The notes below the pieces were generated by a model. It worked only from the letters and a program-made list of their open reading frames with translations, was not told the origin of the DNA and made no database searches. A stretch of DNA of 64,000 nucleotides. Origin: Chitinophagaceae bacterium. Lineage in GTDB: Bacteria > Bacteroidota > Bacteroidia > Chitinophagales > Chitinophagaceae. Location of the stretch: positions 310,001 through 374,000 of the forward strand of contig JADJOC010000010.1 in the NCBI GenBank assembly GCA_016713965.1, written 5' to 3'. A program made the translations under genes and the position numbers. Positions 20,143-30,216 of the stretch are shown here, piece by piece; the stretch's first letter is position 1; every line of letters begins with the position of its first letter.

Positions 20143-20736
20143 ATGACTCCAGAAAGATACGGCAGGCTCTCAGCAGTGTTGAACAAGCGGCAACCAGATT
20201 TAACAATTGTGTTGGAAAATGTATTTGACCCTCATAATATCTCTGCTGTGATGCGTACCTGCGATGCTGTAGGCATACAGGATATTTATATTTTAAACAG
20301 TAAAATACCACCACATAAAAAATGGGGGGCAAAAAGTTCTTCCAGCGCAGCCAAATGGCTTAGTATTCATCAGTTTACTGATGCTGCTGAATGCTTTACT
20401 GAATTAAAGTTAAAGTATAAAAAAATCTATACTACGCATTTAAGCAGCGATGCCGTGGGGTTGCATGAATTAAACCTTACCGAACCAGTTGCGCTGGTTT
20501 TTGGTAATGAGCATAGCGGAGTTAGCGAGGAGATAATAGACATGGCCGATGGTAATTTTATTATACCACAGGTAGGCATTATCAAATCGCTCAATATTTC
20601 AGTGGCTTGTGCAGTTACTTTATACGAAGCCTTCAGGCAAAAAAGTATTGCAGGGCATTACAACCAATCAAGATTTGAACAGGAACAGTTGGCAGCATTG
20701 CAAAAGGAGTGGGGGTTTATTGATGAAACGGAATAA
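20143..20736 (+). CDS. trmH: tRNA (guanosine-18-2'-O)-methyltransferase, SpoU/TrmH family
   Basis: 2'-O-methylates the ribose of a guanosine in the tRNA D-loop, using SAM. 197 residues with the SPOUT motifs in order: motif 1 at about 28-40 (DPHNISAVMRTCDAVG), motif 2 FGNEHSGVSEE, motif 3 IPQVGIIKSLNISVACAVTLYE forming the knotted SAM site. Length and N-terminus match TrmH rather than the longer rRNA RlmB type. Divergent from the M13 peptidase across 87 AT-rich bases. The start MTPERYGRL is typical. Confidence 0.88.
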   Translation: MTPERYGRLSAVLNKRQPDLTIVLENVFDPHNISAVMRTCDAVGIQDIYILNSKIPPHKKWGAKSSSSAAKWLSIHQFTDAAECFTELKLKYKKIYTTHLSSDAVGLHELNLTEPVALVFGNEHSGVSEEIIDMADGNFIIPQVGIIKSLNISVACAVTLYEAFRQKSIAGHYNQSRFEQEQLAALQKEWGFIDETE

Positions 20737-20785
20737 TTTTTTTGTAACAAACAGTTGTACTTTAACCAGCTTTAGTTGTAGCTTG

Positions 20786-20803
20786 CCCCGTCCGAAGGCG
20801 GGG
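20786..20803. repeat. REP-like hairpin CCCCGTCC-GAAGGCGGGG
   Basis: Second copy of the REP-like family. Flanks GTTGTAGCTTG and GTCACTCACTTGTACGGCATATCTTTATTGA match the inverted copy at 34620-34710 and partial units at 17284 and 53373. Confidence 0.6.
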
Positions 20804-20857
20804 TCACTCACTTGTACGGCATATCTTTATTGAACTTTAATCAAATTTGTAAAAGTG

Positions 20858-20877
20858 GCAGGTGGGGACACCAGCCG
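20858..20877. repeat. Single unit of the GGTGGGGACACC palindrome
   Basis: GGCAGGTGGGGACACCAGCC is a lone inner arm of the palindrome present in full at 49120-49258 and interrupted at 11821-13263. A weak TTTAAACAGGCTC follows about 30 bases later. Probably a decayed copy. Confidence 0.45.
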
Positions 20878-20996
20878 CAAAATGGGTAATAAAAATTTTA
20901 TTTAAACAGGCTCTTAATTAAATACTTAACCAAATAATCATTGCAATTTTTTATCTTGCAAACTAATAATTTATTACCAGAAAGTATAATAGCTGC

Positions 20997-21654
20997 ATGC
21001 GCAAATTCGAAGATACATATCGCCACAAAGGTTTACGAAAAAAACTGATTGAAATTTTAAAACAAAAAGGGATTACAGACGAAAATGTGCTTAATGCCAT
21101 AAACAATATACCCCGCCATTTTTTTTTAGATAGTGCCTTTGATGAAATTGCATACGAAGACAGGGCTTTTCCTATCAGTGAGGGACAGACGATATCGCAG
21201 CCCTACACAGTAGCTTATCAAACACAGCTGTTACAATTAAAACCTTTTGAAAAAGTATTGGAAATCGGAACGGGTAGCCTTTACCAGGCTACAGTGCTTG
21301 CAGAAATAGGCGCTAATGTTTTTACTATCGAGCGGCAAAAAAAATTATTTGATAAAACAAAGCAATTTATTTTAAAATCAAAATATCCCAATATCAAATT
21401 TTTTTTCGGAGATGGATACGAAGGTTTGCCGACTTTTGCGCCTTTTGATAAGATAATTATTACTGCTGCAGCTCCATTTATTCCCCCAAAATTAATTGAG
21501 CAATTGAAAATTGGAGGTAAAATGGTATTGCCAATTAATGAAGGGGGAGCAACAACGCATGCTGCGCATAACAAAAAACTCAAATGGGACAATAAATGAA
21601 GAAGCCTTTGAAAATTTTTCCTTTGTGCCTATGCTTACGGGTAAAACAAATTAA
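20997..21654 (+). CDS. pcm: Protein-L-isoaspartate O-methyltransferase (frame break)
   Basis: SAM-dependent repair of isoaspartyl residues in aged proteins, cytosolic. Family signatures: NNIPRHFFLDSAF, then YEDRAFPISEGQTISQPYT, then the SAM motif VLEIGTGSLYQATVLAEIG; GTGS is followed by LYQA rather than the common GYQA. Acidic motif TIERQ, and IIITAAAPFIPPKLIEQL. The frame breaks at the G-run 21543-21547: removing one G restores LPINEGEQQRMLRITKNSNG and the normal C-terminus, ending at 21654. As written, the frame ends at 21599. Confidence 0.88.
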
Positions 21655-21710
21655 AAAAAGACAAGAGTTACGAACTCCAAACTTTAAACCTCAAACTCTA
21701 AAACGATCTC

Positions 21711-22013
21711 ATGCGTATTTTTTCCAGGTTTATTTTTTTATGCAACTTATGCTTTGTAGTATTTGTAGTTTTAAGATTTATAGAAAATGCTAATAAGAAA
21801 CCAGGGAATGCCGGGGCGATTATCAAATTACAGCCATTGGAAAATACCCTGGTGATTTTAGGATACAGCGCCATTATTTTTAATTTTATTTACCACCTGG
21901 CTTTACTCATTTTTCTTGCTAGCAGATCTGCAAATAATTTACCCAAATGGATTATTTGGATTAACTTTCTTTTTTTAGTTGTACAAGTTTATTATTTCTT
22001 TTTTTACGAATAA
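21711..22013 (+). CDS. Small multi-span membrane protein
   Basis: 100 residues with three hydrophobic segments (about 5-22, 46-70, 80-98) and a short polar linker (ENANKKPGNAGAIIKLQPLE). The family is not recognised. The stop lies only 7 bases before the yhhQ start, so the two are probably co-transcribed; a helper role is only inferred. The start MRIFSRFIFLCN gives a positively charged N-terminus before the first span. Confidence 0.65.
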   Translation: MRIFSRFIFLCNLCFVVFVVLRFIENANKKPGNAGAIIKLQPLENTLVILGYSAIIFNFIYHLALLIFLASRSANNLPKWIIWINFLFLVVQVYYFFFYE

Positions 22014-22020
22014 CTTTTCC

Positions 22021-22800
22021 ATGGTACATAAAATTTTAAAGGATCGGTCTACACGTTTATTTATAATCTTATCTGCAATATTTATTACCAATGCATTAAT
22101 AGCTGAAGTAATCGGGGTAAAAATATTTTCTTTAGAAAAAACCTTTGGATTTAACCAATGGGTATTTAATATTTTTGGAGAGCAAGTGTCTCCTTTTACG
22201 CTCACAGCAGGGGTGCTTTTATGGCCGGTAGTATTTATTATGACAGATATTATTAATGAATATTATGGAATGAAGGGGGTAAGGTTTTTATCGTATTTAA
22301 CTGCAGTGCTTATTATATTTGCTTTTTTAATTTATTTTATAGCTATCCGTCTTACTCCGGTTGACTGGTGGGTGAATTCAAGTGTTGCTAACGGTGAGGA
22401 TAACATGCAAACTGCATATCACAGTATTCTTGGCCAAAGTAATTGGATCATAATTGGCTCTTTGGTAGCTTTTGTTATAGGGCAACTGGTAGATGTAGCG
22501 AGCTTTCATGGCATTAAAAAAATTACAGGTGAAAGAAAAGTATGGCTTCGGGCCACAGGCTCTACGCTTATATCCCAATTGATTGACAGCTTTATTGTAA
22601 TTTTTATCGCTTTTAAAATAGGCCAGGGGTGGAGCTTTCAAAAAGTATTGGCTATCAGCTTATCCAATTACCTGTATAAATTTATTGTGGCCATTGTGCT
22701 TACCCCGGTTATTTACTGGATACACAATGTCATTGAAAAATATTTAGGCCATGATAAAGCGAAAGAATTAAAAGAAGCTGCAATGGCAAAAAAATTGTAA
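22021..22800 (+). CDS. yhhQ: Queuosine precursor transporter (VUT family)
   Basis: Inner-membrane importer of queuosine precursors (preQ0/preQ1). About 259 residues with six predicted spans. Family signatures: ALIAEVIGVKIF near the N-terminus, LLWPVVFIMTDIINEYYG, then GQLVDVASFHGIKKITGER, STLISQLIDSFIVIFIAFKIG, and a last span ending VIEKYLG. The ATG at 22021 (MVHKILKDRSTRLF) is preferred over 21979, which would overlap the upstream gene by 35 bases and add a hydrophobic stretch the family lacks. Confidence 0.87.
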   Translation: MVHKILKDRSTRLFIILSAIFITNALIAEVIGVKIFSLEKTFGFNQWVFNIFGEQVSPFTLTAGVLLWPVVFIMTDIINEYYGMKGVRFLSYLTAVLIIFAFLIYFIAIRLTPVDWWVNSSVANGEDNMQTAYHSILGQSNWIIIGSLVAFVIGQLVDVASFHGIKKITGERKVWLRATGSTLISQLIDSFIVIFIAFKIGQGWSFQKVLAISLSNYLYKFIVAIVLTPVIYWIHNVIEKYLGHDKAKELKEAAMAKKL

Positions 22801-22868
22801 GTATTGGGTTAAAAAGGATTGATTAAATTTGCCGGGGATAAAATTCTCCTTTATTAAAAATTCGCCTG

Positions 22869-25223
22869 ATGAAATTTGTATTGCTCTTTTTTTTCTTTTT
22901 TCTTTCTTTCTTTTCATATAGTCAGTCCAGTAAAATAAACAGTTATCAAGGTAAGTGGACTTTTACTCAGTATAATGAAAATGTTATTAAAGTAACTTTT
23001 ACTCCCAAAGGTTATTTAACCAACGAAAATATAAGTGATGCTGTAATTATTAATCCTTCTAAAAAAATAACGATACCTATATCCATACAAAACGATACGG
23101 TATTTATTGGAAATAACAAACAAATAAAGTTAGCACCGGTAATTCAGAAAGATGAGTATAAAAGCTTTCAAATCAAGTTAGCTGATGGTGAAAAAATTTT
23201 TGGTGGTGGAGAACGGGCATTGCCTTTAAACAGGCGGGGATACCGGTTTAATTTATACAATAATCCCTGGTATGCCTATGAAATGGGTGCAGACAATCTC
23301 AATTATTCCGTACCATTTTTTACATCATCCGGTGGATATGGGTTATTTTTTGATAACCCTTCCAGGGGATATGCTGATATTGGCAAGACTACTGGTAATA
23401 TTTTAGAAGTTGGTTTTATCAGTGGAGAATTAAACGTGTATATTATTTTCGGAAAAAATTATAAAGAAACTTTGTCTTCTTATCACCAGCTTACAGGTAC
23501 ACAGCCTTTGCCGCCACGCTGGGCTTTTGGTAATTTAATGAGCCGTTTCGGTTATACCAGCCAATCACAAGTGCAGGATATTGCAGCCAGGATGCAAGAA
23601 GAACATATTCCTTTTGATGCGATTATTTTTGATTTATTCTGGTTTGGGGATAGTATAAAAGGCACTATGGGAAACTTTGATTGGGTAAATAAAAAAAAAT
23701 GGCCTGATCCCAAAAAAATGATCAGCAATTTTAAAAAGCAACATATTAATACCATATTAATTACAGAGCCGTTTATTGTACAATCATCTTTACAATATAA
23801 AAATTCTTTACCCTACCAGGCAGTAGACAGCGCTGGTAAGCCTTATATGCTGGCAGATTTTTATTTTGGCCCGGCGGGCCTTATTGATATTTTTAGAAAA
23901 GATGCCGGGCAATGGTTTTGGCAAAAACACAATGCACAAATAAAAAACGGCGTTGATGGATGGTGGGGCGATTTGGGAGAACCGGAAAGACACCCTCATC
24001 ACTATACCATAATTTAAAAGATTATGGATATAAAAGATTATTTAAAGCGGATGAGGTGCATAATATTTATGGTCATACCTGGACTAAACTTTTATATAAT
24101 AATTATGCTAAAGAATACCCACAGAAAAGATTATTCAGCTTAAACAGGAGTGGCTTTTCGGGCAGCCAGCGATATGGAATTTTCCCCTGGAGCGGTGATG
24201 TAAGTAGGACCTGGGGTGGATTAAATGCCCAATTACCAGTTATGCTGGGCATGAGCATGAGCGGTGTACCTTACATTCATGCAGATGCAGGTGGTTTTGC
24301 AGGGGGCGAAGGCGATAATGAATTATATGTCCGCTGGTTGCAGTTTGCGGCTTTCACACCTATATTCAGGCCGCATGGTACAGCTTTGGATTCAATTGAT
24401 AAAACTGCATTCAGCTTTCCAAGTGAGCCGGCGCTTATTGAACAACCTTACAGGAATATTGTAAAAGAAGCAATACAGCTCCGATATAAATTGTTGCCTT
24501 ATAACTATACTTTGGCGTATAAGCAAACAGCTACAGGCGAACCATTGGTAGCACCATTGTATTATCACTTTCCGCAAGATACTGTTGCTTTAAATATCAG
24601 GATGAATTTATGTGGGGCGAAAATATCCTGGTAGCCCCGGTGCTGCAAAAAGAAATTAAGGAACGAAAAGTGTATTTGCCAGGAATTGGTATAAATTATC
24701 TGCTGCAACTTCATCACAGGCAGATAGAAAAATTTACCAGGGTAGTATAAATGTTCCGGTTGATTTGAATACCATCCCCGTATTTATAAAAGCCGGAAGC
24801 TTTATACCCATGACATCCATTTCATCCGGGTTAACTACAAAAGATTTTAAAACTGACAGTCTTACCATTCATTATTATTATGATAAAAATTCATCAGCAT
24901 ATACTTTATTTGATGATGATGGAAGTTCCAGGCAATCCTTAAATAATAAGCAGTTTGAATTAATAAGCATGAATGCTTCATCGGCTTCTGATCAATTAAC
25001 ATTTACTTTTAAATCAAATAATGGAAAGTTTAAAGGAAAACCTTTAAAAAGACATATCCAGTTAATGATTTATGGAAGAGATATCATTAATAGGAAATTA
25101 CATATAAATGACATTGAGAAAAAAATGAGCACCATTATTTCCGGAAATAAGTCTATTCCCGATTTTACAAATTACATTTCTTTTGATTTTACAGGCAAAC
25201 CTGTTACAATAGAAATAAAATAA
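22869..25223 (+). CDS. GH31 alpha-glucosidase, secreted (three frame breaks)
   Basis: Retaining alpha-glycosidase of family GH31, probably periplasmic: signal peptide MKFVLLFFFFFLSFFSYSQ. The N-terminal galactose-mutarotase-like domain carries KIFGGGERALPLNRRGYRF. The barrel has IPFDAIIFDLFWFGDSIKG, the nucleophile Asp in DGWWGDLGEPE, the acid/base Asp in FPWSGDVSRTWGG, and FAAFTPIFRPHG. C-terminal beta-domains follow. Frame breaks, each one A short: 23986-23988 (restores GEPEKTPSSLYHNLKDYG), 24592-24594 (restores ALKYQDEFMWGENILVAP), 24684-24685 (restores LPGNWYKLSAATSSQ). Repaired length about 786 residues. Exact substrate cannot be told. Confidence 0.9.
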
Positions 25224-25229
25224 AATTAC

Positions 25230-26048
25230 ATGAATTATATACAACTGGATTTTGAATTAACCAACCAGGATCGGGCAGATCAATTAATTGCTTTACTCAG
25301 TGAACAGGGATTTGAAGGATTTGAAGAAGAAAAAAATCATTTGAAAGCATTTATTGCAGAAAGTAATTTTAATGAAAATGAGATTAAATTACTGACAGGT
25401 TTATTTAATGATTTGGTATATGTAAAATCTACAGTCAAAAATATCAATTGGAACGAGCAGTGGGAAAATTCTTTTGAACCCATTAGGATAGGTTCATTCG
25501 TAGCTGTCCGGGCCAGCTTTCATCCGCCTGTTACTGATGTACAGCATGAAATGATCATTACTCCGAAAATGAGCTTTGGCACAGGCCATCATGCTACTAC
25601 ATATTTAATGTTACAGCAAATGCAGCACATCAATTTTTGTGGCAAATCTGTATTTGACTTTGGTACCGGTACCGGTGTTTTAGCCATTTTAGCACAAAAA
25701 CTTGGGGCAGCAAAAGTTATTGCCATTGATAATGATGAATGGAGCATTAATAATGCTAAGGAAAATATAGACAACAATCCTCCGGTTGACATACAAATTT
25801 ATCAATCAGATTGTATAAAAGAAACAGAACAATTTGATATTATTTTAGCCAATATAAATTTAAATGTTATAGTTGATCATATGCCATCTATTACAAGTAT
25901 TGCAAAAAATGGAGCTGTTATTTTATTAAGCGGTTTTTTTAAATCAGATGAAAATACCATATTGTCAGTTATGCAAAAATACCAGTTAATACATAAAAAT
26001 ACTGTCGAAAGAAACGAATGGATATGTATAGCAGGAGAAAAGAAATAA
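25230..26048 (+). CDS. prmA: Ribosomal protein L11 methyltransferase
   Basis: Trimethylates ribosomal protein L11 using SAM, cytosolic. 272 residues, a normal length. The N-terminal recognition part carries WNEQWENSFEPIRIG, the family hallmark. The Rossmann domain has TPKMSFGTGHHATTYLML, SAM-binding VFDFGTGTGVLAILAQKLGA, acidic VIAIDND, and the catalytic-side ILANINLNVI. It starts 7 bases after the GH31 stop. No frame break. Confidence 0.93.
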   Translation: MNYIQLDFELTNQDRADQLIALLSEQGFEGFEEEKNHLKAFIAESNFNENEIKLLTGLFNDLVYVKSTVKNINWNEQWENSFEPIRIGSFVAVRASFHPPVTDVQHEMIITPKMSFGTGHHATTYLMLQQMQHINFCGKSVFDFGTGTGVLAILAQKLGAAKVIAIDNDEWSINNAKENIDNNPPVDIQIYQSDCIKETEQFDIILANINLNVIVDHMPSITSIAKNGAVILLSGFFKSDENTILSVMQKYQLIHKNTVERNEWICIAGEKK

Positions 26049-26124
26049 TAAGTTACAACTATATACATATTGTTAATAAATAATAGAATAGAATTAATAA
26101 TTATTAACTCACTAAATAATTTAC

Positions 26125-26132
26125 TAAATTTG
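26125..26132 (+). promoter_or_regulatory. -7 promoter element for plsY
   Basis: TAAATTTG matches TANNTTTG exactly, 23 bases before the plsY ATG. No clear TTG-type upstream element at the usual spacing. Confidence 0.45.
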
Positions 26133-26155
26133 CCATTCACTCATGTTTGAATCAT

Positions 26156-26809
26156 ATGAAGGAACTGGCATTTATTGTTCTGGCTTATTTAATAGGATCC
26201 ATACCCACAGCACTTATTATTAGCAAAAAGTTTTTTGGTATTGATATAAGGGATTATGGCAGCGGTAATATGGGTGCCACTAATACTTTTAGGGTATTAG
26301 GCTCTAAGTATGGTACCATAGTAATGATAATAGATATATTAAAGGGAATAGCAGCTGTTTCTCTATTTATTTTCCTGCCTTATTATTACAGCAACGAATT
26401 AGAACGGATTAATTTTATGATAGGCCTGGGCCTTTCTGCAGTGGTAGGGCATATTTTCCCCATATTTGCTAACTTCAAAGGCGGAAAAGGCGTAGCTACC
26501 TTATTTGGAATGATCCTTACTGTACAGCCTGTTATCGCTTTGAGTTGTGTAGGGGTTTTTTTACTGGTGCTTTATTTAACCAGGTATGTATCGTTAAGCT
26601 CTATTTTGGGTGCTTTAATGTTGCCTGTTTGTGTATTATGGATATGGAATGAAAATGAAATATTATATAGAATATTTGCTCTGGCTATTGCTGGATTAGT
26701 AATTTTTTCGCATCAAAAAAATATCGGAAGAATTTTGCGGGGAGTAGAAAGCCGGATTCCTATTTTGAAATACCGTGATAGAAAAAGAAACCGCAGAAAA
26801 AGTGATTAA
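26156..26809 (+). CDS. plsY: Acyl-phosphate:glycerol-3-phosphate acyltransferase
   Basis: Makes lysophosphatidic acid from acyl-phosphate and glycerol-3-phosphate, the first step of phospholipid synthesis; inner membrane. About 217 residues with the three PlsY motifs: GSIPTALIISK (motif 1), the glycine-rich DYGSGNMGATNTFRVLG, and FANFKGGKGVATLFG (phosphate-binding). HQKNIGRILRGVESRI near the end is also typical. About six spans. ATG 26156 gives MKELAFIVLAYLIGSIP; an in-frame TTG at 26147 adds only three residues. Confidence 0.93.
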   Translation: MKELAFIVLAYLIGSIPTALIISKKFFGIDIRDYGSGNMGATNTFRVLGSKYGTIVMIIDILKGIAAVSLFIFLPYYYSNELERINFMIGLGLSAVVGHIFPIFANFKGGKGVATLFGMILTVQPVIALSCVGVFLLVLYLTRYVSLSSILGALMLPVCVLWIWNENEILYRIFALAIAGLVIFSHQKNIGRILRGVESRIPILKYRDRKRNRRKSD

Positions 26810-26891
26810 TACAAACATCTCTGCCTGTTACCTTAACAGGATTAATCAAAGTTGGTACACCAATTGTTTATAGCATATTAAATTAAGCAAA

Positions 26892-27698
26892 ATGAAAAAA
26901 ATAATTATTGCTGCAATAGTAATGTCCTCTATTGTTGCTTGTACAAGAAATGCTGTTACCGGCAGAAAACAATTGGCTTTATTTCCCGAGCAAACTTTAC
27001 AACAAGAAGCTTTGAGCCAGTACAAAAGTTTTTTATCCCAAAACCAGGTGCTTTCCCAGAATGTTAATAAAGATGCAGAAATGGTACGAAGGGTGGGTAC
27101 AAGAATTGCAAAAGCAATTACTACTTATTATACACAAAAAGGGCTTGAAGAGCAGTTGTCAGGCTACAATTGGGAATTTAATTTAGTGAATTCCAAAGAA
27201 GTTAATGCATGGTGTATGCCCGGTGGTAAAGTGGTAGTGTATACCGGGTTGCTGCCTATTACACAAAATGAAGCTGCATTAGCTGTTGTATTAGGACATG
27301 AAATAACCCATGCTGTTGCAAAACATGGAAATGAAAGGATGAGCCAGGCTGCATTTGCCCAGGGGCTATCTGTAGCAGGAGATCTTTTTACCTCAGGTAA
27401 TCCCAAGGCTAATAATTTGTTTAGAAATGTTTTTGCGCCCACTGCACAAATAGGTGTATTGTTACCTAATTCACGTAATCAGGAATTGGAGGCTGATAAG
27501 TTCGGGTTGTTTTTTGCTGCAATGGCAGGATATAATCCACGTGAAGCGATACCTTTTTGGCAACGCATGGCGCAAGGTGGTGGGCAAAAACCACCTGAAT
27601 TCCTTGCTACTCATCCCTCTGATGACAAGCGTATAGCTAAATTACAGGAATATATGAATGAGGCTTTAACTTATTATAAGCCGGTAAAAACTTATTAA
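26892..27698 (+). CDS. M48-family metallopeptidase lipoprotein
   Basis: 268 residues. The N-terminus MKKIIIAAIVMSSIVAC is a lipoprotein signal with lipobox Cys17. TRNAVTGRKQLALFPE is the usual opening of BepA/LoiP-like periplasmic M48 peptidases. The zinc site is HEITHAVAKHGNERMS, with the third ligand Glu in NQELEADKFGLFFAAMAGY. PEFLATHPSDDKRIAKLQEYM completes the domain. Probably an outer-membrane-anchored protein quality-control protease. It lacks the C-terminal TPR part of BepA. A terminator follows directly. Confidence 0.92.
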   Translation: MKKIIIAAIVMSSIVACTRNAVTGRKQLALFPEQTLQQEALSQYKSFLSQNQVLSQNVNKDAEMVRRVGTRIAKAITTYYTQKGLEEQLSGYNWEFNLVNSKEVNAWCMPGGKVVVYTGLLPITQNEAALAVVLGHEITHAVAKHGNERMSQAAFAQGLSVAGDLFTSGNPKANNLFRNVFAPTAQIGVLLPNSRNQELEADKFGLFFAAMAGYNPREAIPFWQRMAQGGGQKPPEFLATHPSDDKRIAKLQEYMNEALTYYKPVKTY

Positions 27699-27704
27699 AA
27701 TATC

Positions 27705-27732
27705 AAACCTCACTTAATGTGAGGTTTTTTTA
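27705..27732 (+). terminator. Intrinsic terminator after the M48 gene
   Basis: AAACCTCAC-TTAAT-GTGAGGTTTTTTT: a 9-bp stem, 5-base loop and T-run, 7 bases after the stop codon. Confidence 0.9.
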
Positions 27733-27737
27733 TAGTA

Positions 27738-27770
27738 TTGATTATACTCCGATAAATTTATGTACTTTTG
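27738..27770 (+). promoter_or_regulatory. Promoter upstream of 27880-28332
   Basis: TTG (27738-27740), 22-base spacer, TACTTTTG (27763-27770), a match to the Bacteroidota TTG-N17-23-TANNTTTG form. The transcript would have a leader of about 100 bases. Confidence 0.5.
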
Positions 27771-27879
27771 CATACTATTTGCTTAGCAGTCCTGCCATAA
27801 AATCTTATTTGTTACTTAATGTAACATATTACACATAATAATGGGTTATTCATATTAATTAATCAAACTATTATCTATT

Positions 27880-28332
27880 ATGATCCTTACATCTTTACAG
27901 CCATTACCAGAAAAAATAGAATTACAGGATGAGAAAAATTTATTGATTCAAGGACTACCTTCTTCTGTGGAAAAACAATTTTCCAAGTTTTTTTTCGCTA
28001 AAAATGTTACCCCGTTATTAAAAATTAAAAAGATAGATTTTGCATTAGTATTTGCAGTAAATCAAAAACAATTAGCCGATATATTAAAAGATGTAGTACC
28101 TGTTTTACAAAGTGATGCTAAACTTTGGATTGCTTATCCAAAAGTAACTTCAAAAATAGTTAGTGATTTAAGCAGGGATAATAACTGGGAATTTATTTCA
28201 AATTATGGACTTGAGTTTGTACGGCAGGTAGCATTAGATAATGTGTGGACTGCAGTACGATTTAAAAAACCAGAAATTATTTCAATTAAGGTTAATAAAT
28301 TAAACAGGAGTGCCGTAAAAGCATCATTATAG
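27880..28332 (+). CDS. Conserved hypothetical protein, DUF3052-like
   Basis: 150 residues, soluble, no signal peptide or membrane span. Features: LLIQGLPSSVEKQFSKFFF near the start, KIDFALVFAVNQKQLADIL, LWIAYPKVTSKIVSDLSRD, and GLEFVRQVALDNVWTAVRFKK. The alternation of KIDFALVF, WIAYPK and RQVALDxxWTAVRF is what I associate with DUF3052-like proteins, but I cannot test this. Function unknown. It stands alone, with its own promoter, between the M48 peptidase and the polysaccharide cluster. Confidence 0.7.
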   Translation: MILTSLQPLPEKIELQDEKNLLIQGLPSSVEKQFSKFFFAKNVTPLLKIKKIDFALVFAVNQKQLADILKDVVPVLQSDAKLWIAYPKVTSKIVSDLSRDNNWEFISNYGLEFVRQVALDNVWTAVRFKKPEIISIKVNKLNRSAVKASL

Positions 28333-28510
28333 AAGAATAACTTCAAATTTATTCATCACTGGCTTCAATAGTATTTTTATAATATTAGTTGAGGCCATTT
28401 TTAATTATTAAATTTTTTTGCCTTTTGCATAACGTCCCAATCCCTTTAGAAATTGTTGTTGGAATTCCCTTTTAATATAATAATTTCGCAAACCAGCTTA
28501 ATAATTATAT

Positions 28511-28956
28511 ATGGCAGAAACCTTAGGCATGCTTTGTGATAAATTGACTATTGTAAAGCTTAAACAATATCACACAGAAGAAATGGATAGATTGAAAAGC
28601 CTGGCTTCACAGGCATTGCAGTTGCAAAACGAAATTGATGCGTATATAATTGATGCTATTAAAGGAAATATTCCACCCGACCGGATCACCTTCGAAGCTA
28701 ATAAAGTATTTAAAAAGAAGGAAATGAAGTGGCTGAAGTTAACGGCAATTTCGGAGAAGTTTTTTATCAGTTGGCAGAAGTAAACTGTAATTTATGGCAT
28801 GAGCAGGAAAAAGTATATGAATTTGAAAAAGTACCTGTTGAAAAAAAAGATGCTGTTGTAAAAAAATTGGCACTGCTAAACCTCGAAAGAAATAATTGTA
28901 TTGATGCTATAAACAAGCAGTTTTCAAAACTTATTACCCAAAAAATAACTCATAAT
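28511..28956 (+). CDS. DUF4254 family protein (frame breaks)
   Basis: Opens the polysaccharide cluster. Starts MAETLGMLCDKLTIVKLKQY, a DUF4254 hallmark; the family is usually found beside glycosyltransferases, function unknown. Mostly helical. The frame breaks at A 28712-28716: one more A restores KVFKKEGNEVAEVNGNFGEV. As written, the second part runs on to 29010, overlapping the next gene by 52 bases with a tail that is the next gene read out of frame. One extra A in the A-run near 28940 would give ITQKNNS and a stop at about 28956, just before the next ATG. I prefer this end, with less certainty. Confidence 0.7.
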
Positions 28957-28958
28957 AA

Positions 28959-30214
28959 ATGCACATCCGAAAAAGAACAACATGCCGAGTATGTGGATCT
29001 TCCTCTTTAAAAAAAGTAATTGATCTTGGACCACAATACCTGCAAGGGTCATTTGTAAAGCCCGGTAAAGAAATGCCAAGCACTCGTAAAATTGACTGTA
29101 CCCTGGTACGATGCAATCCTGAAGAAGATGAAAATGCATGTGGATTATTGCAAATGGAGCATTCGGTACCACCCGAAATTTTATACGCAGCATACTGGTA
29201 CCGGAGCGGTACCAATAATACCATGCGCAATCACCTGAAAAGTATTGCAGATAATATTGTTGAGGTTATCAATAAACCTGATGCTTCTGTGTTAGATATT
29301 GGCTGCAACGACGGAACATTATTAAATTATTATCCTAAGGATTTTGTTAAGTATGGCTGCGATCCAAGCGATGTGGCACAGGAAGTAAAAAATGCAACTG
29401 TTGTGCAGGATATTTTTCCTCAAAAAGATTATTTAAATTGCTGGAGGGTAAATCGCTTGATGTAATTACATCCATCGCCATGTTTTATGATCTGGAAGAT
29501 CCAGTAGAGTTTGTAAAAGGAATTAAACTGTATTTATCGGAAAAAGGCATATGGGTTTTTGAAATGAGTTATATGCCCAGAATGCTGGAGTTGGATTCTT
29601 ACGATACTATTTGCCATGAACATTTGGAATTTTACAGCCTGGCAGTTTTGGAGAAAATATTATCATTAGGAGGTATGAAAATATTTAAAATTTCTTTTAA
29701 TGAAATTAATGGTGGAAGCATTCAGTGCTATGCTACACATAAAGAAAATAATTCTTTTGATACAAAAGAAAATTATTTACTTATTGACCAGGTACGGCAT
29801 AAAGAATTTGACCTTGAATTAGATACAGATAAACCTTACAATTTATTCCAGGAAAGGATAAACAAACTTAAAACTGAGTTGCATAACCTATTAGTTAAAT
29901 TAAAAAAAGAAGGTAAGGTGGTACATGTTTATGGCGCATCCACCAAAGGCAATACTATTTTGCAATGGTGTGATATCGATCATACATTGGTAGAGTATGC
30001 TGCTGAGCGTAATCCTGATAAATATGGAGCCACTACATTGGCTACTAATATTCCTATTATCAGCGAGGCAGAAAGCAGGGCTATGGACCCCGACTATTAC
30101 CTGGTGCTGCCATGGCATTTCAAAGAAGAATTTATTGAAAGGGAAAAAGAATCTTTAGCTAAAGGCACTGGCTTTATTTTCCCGGTGCCTGTTATTGATA
30201 TTTATAAAAAATAG
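28959..30214 (+). CDS. Sugar C-methyltransferase-type SAM enzyme (frame break)
   Basis: About 419 residues, architecture of NDP-sugar C-methyltransferases (TylC3/CloU-like). N-terminal zinc-binding part with TTCRVCGSSSLKKVIDLG, and a second Cys pair in LVRCNPEEDENACGLLQ. SAM-binding Rossmann domain VLDIGCNDGTLLNYYP, then EMSYMPRMLELDSYDTICHE with the catalytic-type Tyr/His/Glu cluster. C-terminal Rossmann-like part with VHVYGASTKGNTILQW. The frame breaks at A 29435-29437: one more A restores KDYLKLLEGKSLDVITS. Probably modifies a deoxysugar in the surface polysaccharide made by the neighbouring genes; the sugar is unknown. Confidence 0.85.
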
Positions 30215-30216
30215 TG

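Noticed and set aside
28957..29010. C-terminal tail of the DUF4254 protein overlapping the methyltransferase
   Set aside because: The tail is the next gene's Cys-rich start read out of frame; a one-base loss before it is more likely.
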